The notes under the pieces were generated by a model. The model did not search any database. It saw nothing but the letters and a program-made list of their open reading frames with translations, and was not told the DNA's origin. Position numbers and translations under genes: made by a program. This document shows positions 33,270 to 38,324 of a stretch of 38,324 bases of DNA, piece after piece (position 1 is the stretch's first letter; the number at the start of each line of letters is the position of its first letter). The stretch comes from Rickettsiales bacterium UBA2645 (lineage in GTDB: Bacteria; Pseudomonadota; Alphaproteobacteria; Rickettsiales; UBA1997), in assembly GCA_002359655.1 (NCBI GenBank), contig DENL01000015.1:34835-73158 (forward strand). The letters are read 5' to 3'.

Positions 33270-34016
33270 TTATTTGCTTTTTACAATAATTGCATCATTG
33301 CCAGCTGCTTTAACTTTACGCAGTATAAGATTAGCTTTTTTGTCACTTGCAAATGGTCCAAGTAAAACGCGGTAGAATTTCTTATCGTCAAGCGCAATTT
33401 CTTCGATACGACTTTTGTAAAATTTTTGAGTTTTTAGCAAAGCCTGTTTGGCGTTCTCTTCGTTAGAAAATGATCCAGTTTGAATAAAGATTTTTTTGCC
33501 TTTTTTTGGCAAGGCTTCATCTTCATTTTTGCTTACGCTAGTAGCGCCTTTTTTTAATCTCATTTTTTTACCTTGAGATTTTTTTTGCTGAGCAGAATCA
33601 GATAAATCATACTGGATTTCTTGCTCTTTTTCTTCCACAGCACCAACTGAAATTTTTTCTTGTTGTGGCTGCGACGCTGAGTCATCTTTTGGTAAATTGT
33701 AAGCAGGAACGCCCTGATCTTGTTGAGCTTGATCTTGTTTTAAAATTTTGCTTTCAGATGGATTAGTCTGATTTTGACTCGATACTTCTTGATTTGGTAT
33801 CACAACAGCATCTGGACTTGAAACCACTTTTCCTTGCGACTCAAGGATGCGAGCGTTTAATTCTGGAACTCTGGTTTTTACTTTGCTTGGCTTGCCATTC
33901 AAACCAACAATACGAAAAGGTTGGCTATCGTCATTGCTTCTTACGCAAGCGGATAGGAACAAAATTGAGAAAATCAGAAAATTTTTAAATGAAGCTCGAG
34001 AGAAAATTCTAGCCAT
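33270..34016 (-). CDS. SPOR-domain lipoprotein
   Basis: The 248-residue protein starts at ATG 34016 (MARIFSRASFKNFLIFSILF) and has a lipobox LSAC at 21-24. An internal Gln/Ser/Lys-rich linker precedes a C-terminal SPOR domain (about 172-247: KKIFIQTGSFSNEENAKQAL and YRVLLGPFAS), which binds denuded peptidoglycan at division sites. An earlier in-frame ATG at 34106 would add 30 residues that ruin the signal peptide. RlpA, which often pairs with dacA, has a double-psi barrel; none is seen here, though the IVGLNGKPSKVKTRVPELNA segment is unexplained. Confidence 0.86.
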   Translation of the reverse strand: MARIFSRASFKNFLIFSILFLSACVRSNDDSQPFRIVGLNGKPSKVKTRVPELNARILESQGKVVSSPDAVVIPNQEVSSQNQTNPSESKILKQDQAQQDQGVPAYNLPKDDSASQPQQEKISVGAVEEKEQEIQYDLSDSAQQKKSQGKKMRLKKGATSVSKNEDEALPKKGKKIFIQTGSFSNEENAKQALLKTQKFYKSRIEEIALDDKKFYRVLLGPFASDKKANLILRKVKAAGNDAIIVKSK

Positions 34017-34109
34017 TTTTGCCGAAGTTTTATTTGTGAAAATTTTGCAAGGTTGAATTATTTTTGGTGCCAGAAAACTAATTTGCGAGCAGCAAAAGAC
34101 AATCAATAA

Positions 34110-34283
34110 CTATTTTTTATCTTCTTTTTTTTCTTCATTTAAATCGGCATCTTCAAATAAAATTCTACTAGCTGCTCCTTCCAAATCTTCATACTGCTTT
34201 GATTTCAAACTCCACAAAAAAGCTACTAAGCCAATTATTGCAGTTACAAGAGCGATTGGTATCAAAAAAATTAAAACCGACAT
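34110..34283 (-). CDS. ccoS: cbb3-type cytochrome oxidase assembly protein CcoS
   Basis: A 57-residue single-helix protein: MSVLIFLIPIALVTAIIG as the membrane segment, then the CcoS signature WSLKSKQYEDLEGAASRILF and a charged tail ending KEDKK. CcoS is needed for cofactor insertion into cbb3 oxidase. Its start overlaps the ccoI stop by 13 bases (34271-34283), so it is translated after ccoI. It is the last gene of the ccoH-ccoI-ccoS unit. A 93-base gap follows before the SPOR gene. Confidence 0.9.
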   Translation of the reverse strand: MSVLIFLIPIALVTAIIGLVAFLWSLKSKQYEDLEGAASRILFEDADLNEEKKEDKK

Positions 34284-36613
34284 TTTTTAGAATTCATGCG
34301 TAAAGAATTAAACAAAACCAAAAGCGAAGAAGATGACATTGCAATCGCCGCAATCAATGGCACAACATGTCCAGCAATAGCGTAAGGAACTGCGAGCATA
34401 TTGTAAATTAAAGCAATCAACAAATTTTGCTTCATCAACATGATAGCTTTTTTCGATGAATTTAACAACTCAATAATTGGCATTAGTTTTTGACCTTGGA
34501 TTACTATGTCGGCAATATTTTGTGCGATGTCAGATCCCTTCGCAAAAGAAATTGAAACATGGGCCAAAGCCAAAGCTGGCGCATCATTAAGCCCATCGCC
34601 AATCATAATAAATTTTTTATTTTCAGATTTTAATTTTTCTAAAAATTCTACTTTTGAAACTGGAGTTTTGGAAAAATGAAATTCAGAAATTTCTAACTCT
34701 TTTGCCACTTTTTGTACTGCGTTTTTTGTATCACCTGAAAGTAAAATTATTTTTTTATTCATAGTGCCAAGCATCTCTAAGACTTGCTTTGCATCAGATT
34801 TAATTTCGTCAGAAAATAAAAATGCTACTTCATCTTCACCAAATTTCAAAAAGCAACTGGGCAAATTTTCATCATTTGGCAGATCAGAAACTATGCCGCA
34901 AAATTCTCTACGGCCCAATTTTAAAATTTTATTTTCAAAGTTTGCTGACATTCCTAAGCCTTGATTTTCCTGAGCTTGTAACTCCAATAAATCTCCATCA
35001 TAACTAGCTAAAATTGCTTGCGCAATTGGATGACGCGAATTTTTAGCAAGGCTGGCAGCTAGTTTTAAATGATTTTGATCGCCCTTGAGAGAAATTATTT
35101 TAACTAACTTTGGCGAGCCGACTGTCAGACTTCCGGTTTTATCAAATACAATTACATCGGCTTGGCGCAGCTTTTCCAGAGCTTCTCCAGATTTTACTAT
35201 GATTCCTTTTTTAATAAAATTTGAAATTGCAATTGTTTGTACAATCGGTACAGCCAATGCTAAAGCGCATGGACAAGTGATAATCAAAACTGCAGTCGCA
35301 TTCATCAAAGCAATTTCCCAACCATTTTTCAGCCAAAATAAAAAAGTTGCTAAGGCAATCAAATGAACGGCTGGCGTGTAAAATTTTGACAGATAATCGG
35401 CAATACGAATATAGTGAATTTTTTTGCTTTCCGCCTCTTCACTCAAACGAATTATTTCTGATAAAAGGCTGGTTTGCGGCGATTTAGTAATTTTTATTTT
35501 CAACGGATAGTTGAGGTTAATCGTGCCAGCAAAGACTTCATCATGCTTCAAAATTTTTCTTGGTAAAGATTCGCCAGTAATTAACGAAGTATCAATTTCG
35601 CTTTCACCTTCAATGACAATTCCGTCGGCAGCAATTTTTTCTCCGGCAGCAACAAGCAAAATCATGCCTTCTTGCAGATTTTTGCTTGGCAAAATTTTAA
35701 TTTTAGCGTTTTCTTCAACTCGTCCGAAGCTAGCAGCAAGCATTGTAAATTCTGATGCGGCAGCAAAGGCTTTTTTACGCGCTTTTAAATCTAAATAGCG
35801 ACCAATCAGCAAAAAGAAAACCAACATCACGGCAGAATCAAAATAGACGTGATTAGCGCCGCGAAAAGTTTCAAGCAAGCTGACAACGCAAGCTAAAAAA
35901 ATTGCAATTGAAATTGCCAAATCCATGTTTGGATAGCCTTGCTTTATTGACTTCCAAGCTGATGAAAAAAATGGTCGTGCTGAAAAAATAATAACAGGAA
36001 GTGCGATTAGAGAGGAAAAAAAATGCAGCAAATTTCTGGTATTCGTGCCCATATCAATTGCGTCGGCAAACCACAAAGATAGAGAAAATAGCATTATATT
36101 ACCAGCTCCAAATCCAGCAACAGCAAGAGCACGAAGAATTTTATCGCTATATTTTTTATCGGCCAAATCCAAAATTTCTTGATCGAAAGGCAGAAGCTTG
36201 TAGCCAATTTCGTGAATTAAGTGCACTAAATCATTACCAATTTTTTTATCGCCAGTGAAGCGTAAAAATAATGTTTTTTTTGATAAATTAATTCGGGCAG
36301 TAACAATATTTTTCTGTTTTTTCAAAATACTCTCAATCAGCCAAACACAAGCAGCGCAATGCATGCCTTGTATAATTAACGAGACAGAATTTAAGCCATC
36401 TTTTTCTTCTAAAATAAATTCAGAAATATCGACAGCTTCTAAGGTTTCTGGCTTAATTTTTCCAACGCTAAAATTATCTACTTCTCGCAATTTATAGTAA
36501 TTTTCAAAACCAAATTTATTGATGATTTTGTAGGCAGCAGAACAACCAGCACAGCAAAAATCTTCACCTTCTTTTTTTACTTCTTCGCCGCAATGTAAGC
36601 AGTTTTTTTTCAT
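34271..36613 (-). CDS. ccoI: Heavy-metal P1B-type ATPase CcoI/FixI (copper, cbb3 oxidase assembly)
   Basis: A 780-residue copper-exporting P-type ATPase that supplies copper for the CuB site of cbb3 oxidase. The N-terminal domain has CxxC-type sites (KNCLHCGEE, and CCAGC at 20-24) and an HMA domain with GMHCAACVWLIE (Cys86, Cys89). TCPCAL (about 446) is the metal-transport motif and FDKTGSLTVG (about 490) contains the phosphorylated Asp. GDGLNDAPALA (about 673) and the TGESLPRK actuator loop are present. The N-terminal region with Cys clusters is typical of CcoI rather than CopA. It overlaps ccoH by 4 bases and ccoS by 13. Confidence 0.94.
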   Translation of the reverse strand: MKKNCLHCGEEVKKEGEDFCCAGCSAAYKIINKFGFENYYKLREVDNFSVGKIKPETLEAVDISEFILEEKDGLNSVSLIIQGMHCAACVWLIESILKKQKNIVTARINLSKKTLFLRFTGDKKIGNDLVHLIHEIGYKLLPFDQEILDLADKKYSDKILRALAVAGFGAGNIMLFSLSLWFADAIDMGTNTRNLLHFFSSLIALPVIIFSARPFFSSAWKSIKQGYPNMDLAISIAIFLACVVSLLETFRGANHVYFDSAVMLVFFLLIGRYLDLKARKKAFAAASEFTMLAASFGRVEENAKIKILPSKNLQEGMILLVAAGEKIAADGIVIEGESEIDTSLITGESLPRKILKHDEVFAGTINLNYPLKIKITKSPQTSLLSEIIRLSEEAESKKIHYIRIADYLSKFYTPAVHLIALATFLFWLKNGWEIALMNATAVLIITCPCALALAVPIVQTIAISNFIKKGIIVKSGEALEKLRQADVIVFDKTGSLTVGSPKLVKIISLKGDQNHLKLAASLAKNSRHPIAQAILASYDGDLLELQAQENQGLGMSANFENKILKLGRREFCGIVSDLPNDENLPSCFLKFGEDEVAFLFSDEIKSDAKQVLEMLGTMNKKIILLSGDTKNAVQKVAKELEISEFHFSKTPVSKVEFLEKLKSENKKFIMIGDGLNDAPALALAHVSISFAKGSDIAQNIADIVIQGQKLMPIIELLNSSKKAIMLMKQNLLIALIYNMLAVPYAIAGHVVPLIAAIAMSSSSLLVLFNSLRMNSKKCRF

Positions 36614-37098
36614 TGAATTATGTAGCGCTTAGATTCTTGAAAGGCTTCTTCGCCCTTGTTAGCATTGATTATAAAGTCCCACTGACCAGCAAGTGGAAAA
36701 TTAATTTTAGCAAAATATCTGCCATTTATAAATCTTATTTCTTGTGAAAAGTCTTTTCCGTCTTGAGTTGGACGCTTGAAAAACGTGGTTACAACAGCAT
36801 CGGAAATTTTTTTATTATTTTTGTCCTGCAAAAAAATTTCTAACTCGCCTGATTTATTTTTTGAGTTTTTGTAAGAAATTTTCATCTTCCAGCCAAGCTC
36901 TTTTTGTTCGTTGGCGCCAGCAATCACATCGTTGTAATGTAGTCCTTTATGATAAGCATCATCTGTTACTAAACCACGCCAAGTCTTTTGCGAAAGATAA
37001 ATATAAATAATGTTAACCAGCAAAATTACAGCGAAAAACACGAAAAAAAAGTAAGGAATTTTTGATTTTTTTGTCGCGCTACTTTCTTTATCTGTCAT
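36610..37098 (-). CDS. ccoH: FixH/CcoH family cbb3 oxidase assembly protein
   Basis: A 162-residue single-span protein. The N-terminus is a charged segment, then the helix IPYFFFVFFAVILLVNIIYI (about 14-33), then TWRGLVTDDAYHKGLHYN with the FixH-type YxKG motif and a periplasmic beta-rich domain including FFKRPTQDG. FixH interacts with CcoN and CcoI during cbb3 oxidase maturation. The start at 37098 overlaps the rnpA stop as ATGA; an upstream in-frame ATG at 37155 lies inside rnpA and adds an unrelated Lys/Ser-rich segment. It also overlaps ccoI by 4 bases. Confidence 0.88.
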   Translation of the reverse strand: MTDKESSATKKSKIPYFFFVFFAVILLVNIIYIYLSQKTWRGLVTDDAYHKGLHYNDVIAGANEQKELGWKMKISYKNSKNKSGELEIFLQDKNNKKISDAVVTTFFKRPTQDGKDFSQEIRFINGRYFAKINFPLAGQWDFIINANKGEEAFQESKRYIIQ

Positions 37099-37502
37099 TG
37101 TTTTGGCTTTGTTTGATTTTTTGGATTTGTAGGTTGATGAATTCTTTTTAGACAAAATTTCAAATCAGCAGAAATTTTTGCAAAATCGCTATTAATAATT
37201 TCTCTTCTGGCAATCACCACATAATCTTGATGAAGCTTTGCATAATTTGGAGCTAAAATTTGAAAAGCTTCACGCAGTCTTCTTTTAGCTAAATTTCTAA
37301 TAACTGCAGATTTGCTAACAGTTTTGGCAACAGTATAGCCAACACGGCAGAAGTCATCAGCCTTTTTGTTTTCAGCAATATTTTTGAAGTAAATTTGTGA
37401 GGAAGGAAAGGAAAGTAACAATAAAGTTTTTGAGTGAAACTTTTGACCTTTTTTACTTATTTTTTGAAACTCTACGGATTTTTTTACTGAAAGGATTTTC
37501 AT
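37095..37502 (-). CDS. rnpA: Ribonuclease P protein component
   Basis: The protein subunit of RNase P, which trims tRNA 5' ends with the M1 RNA. The 135-residue product carries VGYTVAKTVSKSAVIRNLAK with the RNR-type segment (AVIRNLAKRRLREAF), which binds the tRNA precursor and RNase P RNA. The ATG at 37502 (MKILSVKKSVEFQKI) is chosen over an in-frame TTG at 37517. It follows rpmH as in most bacteria. A 12-bp hairpin lies in the gap. Its TGA overlaps the ccoH start. The rnpB RNA gene is not in the window. Confidence 0.93.
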   Translation of the reverse strand: MKILSVKKSVEFQKISKKGQKFHSKTLLLLSFPSSQIYFKNIAENKKADDFCRVGYTVAKTVSKSAVIRNLAKRRLREAFQILAPNYAKLHQDYVVIARREIINSDFAKISADLKFCLKRIHQPTNPKNQTKPKQ

Positions 37503-37577
37503 TCTTGGAATATACAAAAATCTTCAGATCAGATTTAGATAAGTGTAACTGGAAAAATGCGGTGAGAAATTCTAAGA

Positions 37578-37614
37578 ATTTTCAAGCTTAAGCTAGGAAA
37601 CCAAGCTTGAAAAT
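37578..37614 (-). promoter_or_regulatory. 12-bp hairpin between rpmH and rnpA
   Basis: ATTTTCAAGCTT (37578-37589) and AAGCTTGAAAAT (37603-37614) pair perfectly around a 13-base loop on the message between rpmH and rnpA. No strong T-run follows on the minus strand (TTCTTAGAATTT), so a full terminator is unlikely. It could act as a partial attenuator or RNA-stabilising stem that sets the ratio of abundant L34 to scarce RnpA, as the rpmH-rnpA attenuator does in E. coli. Confidence 0.6.
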
Positions 37615-37622
37615 CATACTCC

Positions 37623-37757
37623 TTAAACTGACAAGGAAGCGCGACCTTTTAAACGACGACGAGCTAGAACTTTACGACCACCAACAGTTGCCATTCTTGA
37701 TCTAAAGCCATGTCTTCTTTTGCGCACTAATTTGCTTGGCTGCCAAGTTCTTTTCAT
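37623..37757 (-). CDS. rpmH: 50S ribosomal protein L34
   Basis: The 44-residue L34, a basic protein of the large subunit: MKRTWQPSKLVRKRRHGF, then RSRMATVGGRKVLARRR and LKGRASLSV. It matches L34 end to end, including the KRRHGFRxRM and GRxVLxxRRxKGR patterns. It precedes rnpA, separated by 120 bases that contain a strong hairpin. A promoter candidate with a GC-rich discriminator lies just upstream (37803-37838). Confidence 0.97.
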   Translation of the reverse strand: MKRTWQPSKLVRKRRHGFRSRMATVGGRKVLARRRLKGRASLSV

Positions 37758-37802
37758 AAATTACCTATGTTTATTGAAATTTTATTGAGTCATCTAATGA
37801 GA

Positions 37803-37838
37803 AGCGGCGCACCTTACGCGGCGTTTTTTTAAATGCAA
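37803..37838 (-). promoter_or_regulatory. Probable rpmH promoter with GC-rich discriminator
   Basis: On the minus strand, TTGCAT (37838-37833) and TAAGGT (37816-37811) are 16 bases apart and are followed by GCGCCGC (37810-37804). The TAAG-GC-CGCC arrangement is shared with the rRNA promoter candidate at 594-629, as expected for growth-rate-controlled ribosomal genes. It lies just after the panD stop and about 45 bases before the rpmH start. Confidence 0.5.
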
Positions 37839-37843
37839 GTGGA

Positions 37844-38194
37844 CTAATCTTTAACTCGATTTTGTTCATCAACCAATATTACTACTGGTTTGTGATTCTT
37901 GGCTTCATCTTGAGAAAAAGATGCATAAGCGATTATGATAACATGATCGCCAGCATGTACTTTTCTAGCTGCTGCTCCATTGACTTGAATTGCACCTGAG
38001 CCAGCTTTGGCGGGAATAACATAAGTTGTGAAGCGTTCGCCGTTATTGATGTTTAGCACATCTACTTTTTCGTGAACCACAATTCCTGAAGCTTCAAGAA
38101 GTTTAGTATCAATTGAGATTGAGCCTTCGTAATGCAGATCAGCTTGTGTGACTGTAGCACGATGGATTTTGGCCTTAAGTAGAGTAAGTTGCAT
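37844..38194 (-). CDS. panD: Aspartate 1-decarboxylase precursor
   Basis: Makes beta-alanine from aspartate for pantothenate and CoA. The 116-residue proenzyme self-cleaves between Gly24 and Ser25 (in LHYEGSISID), generating the pyruvoyl group. ASGIVVHEKVDVLNINNGER, AKAGSGAIQVNGAAARKV and GDHVIIIAYASF match the family. panD starts only 4 bases after the stop of the gene to its right. The pathway is usually completed by panB and panC, which are not visible. Confidence 0.95.
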   Translation of the reverse strand: MQLTLLKAKIHRATVTQADLHYEGSISIDTKLLEASGIVVHEKVDVLNINNGERFTTYVIPAKAGSGAIQVNGAAARKVHAGDHVIIIAYASFSQDEAKNHKPVVILVDEQNRVKD

Positions 38195-38198
38195 TATT

Positions 38199-38324
38199 TC
38201 AGATTTTTGAATGTTCTATCATTTCAGAATTTACGAGAGTTGTAATATCTTTTAAATCTTCTCGCCTGCAACAATTTTTTTCAAAATGCGATGCGTCTCT
38301 TAAAACGCCAATTCGGGATAATCC
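38199..38324 (-). CDS. Unidentified protein, C-terminal 41 residues (partial)
   Basis: The reading frame open from the right edge ends at TGA (38199-38201), giving a tail beginning GLSRIGVLRDASHF and ending TTLVNSEMIEHSKI. The stop is four bases before the panD ATG, so the gene is probably the upstream partner of panD in one operon. The fragment is too short to identify; its 5' part lies beyond the window. Confidence 0.5.
   Translation of the reverse strand, partial: GLSRIGVLRDASHFEKNCCRREDLKDITTLVNSEMIEHSKI

Overview
The window reads as a compact, AT-rich alphaproteobacterial chromosome. The leftmost 339 bases are the 5' end of a 16S rRNA gene, read leftward. The protein families look alphaproteobacterial: FixH/CcoI/CcoS assembly factors, a VirB4 ATPase standing alone, and class A phosphatase, DacA and SPOR envelope genes. 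An isolated virB4 away from other vir genes and the many palindromic intergenic elements suggest Rickettsiales or a close relative (moderate confidence). A TonB siderophore-uptake locus, amino-acid biosynthesis genes (dapB, hisI, trpF), panD and cbb3-oxidase assembly genes argue against a strongly reduced obligate intracellular parasite. Start sites rarely carry a strong Shine-Dalgarno, and genes often overlap by 1, 4, 11 or 13 bases.

Layout. 1-650: 16S 5' end, folded leader and a promoter with a GC-rich discriminator. 649-1671: holA. 1800-7259: an iron-uptake operon behind a Fur-box-like promoter: tonB, exbB, exbD, a catecholate-type receptor, a YbiX/PiuC dioxygenase and a PepSY membrane protein. 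7256-10373: leftward tilS, a fused nucleotidyltransferase-HEPN gene and dapB, with GC-rich palindromic DNA before tilS and an insertion with a 27-bp target duplication at the dapB start codon. 10457-16051: gyrA with promoter and terminator, a MAPEG protein, an acid phosphatase (minus strand) and gatB. 16084-19868: virB4 and gltA (minus, 1-bp overlap). 19955-23547: mnmA, a small MNT nucleotidyltransferase overlapping a DUF6680-like membrane protein, a palindromic element and lpdA. 23548-23718: a 103-nt rod-shaped inverted repeat that may be an uncharacterised RNA. 23719-25136: alr-hisI. 25213-28236: queD-ybgC-ffh, a palindrome, then phhB-ratA. 28267-38324, all leftward: APC permease and trpF, ybaB, dacA, an unknown lipoprotein, a SPOR lipoprotein, ccoS-ccoI-ccoH, rnpA, rpmH, panD and the 3' end of a further gene.

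How they work together. The iron locus is a complete import set: energiser, outer-membrane receptor, and two accessory proteins that often accompany such receptors. Translation and RNA genes (tilS, mnmA, gatB, queD, rnpA, rpmH, ffh) are scattered among metabolic genes. ccoHIS directly follows rpmH-rnpA with 4-bp overlaps, so cytochrome oxidase assembly is probably co-transcribed with ribosome and RNase P genes. The least explained items are the MNT/DUF6680 pair, the dapB insertion and the rod-like RNA candidate.
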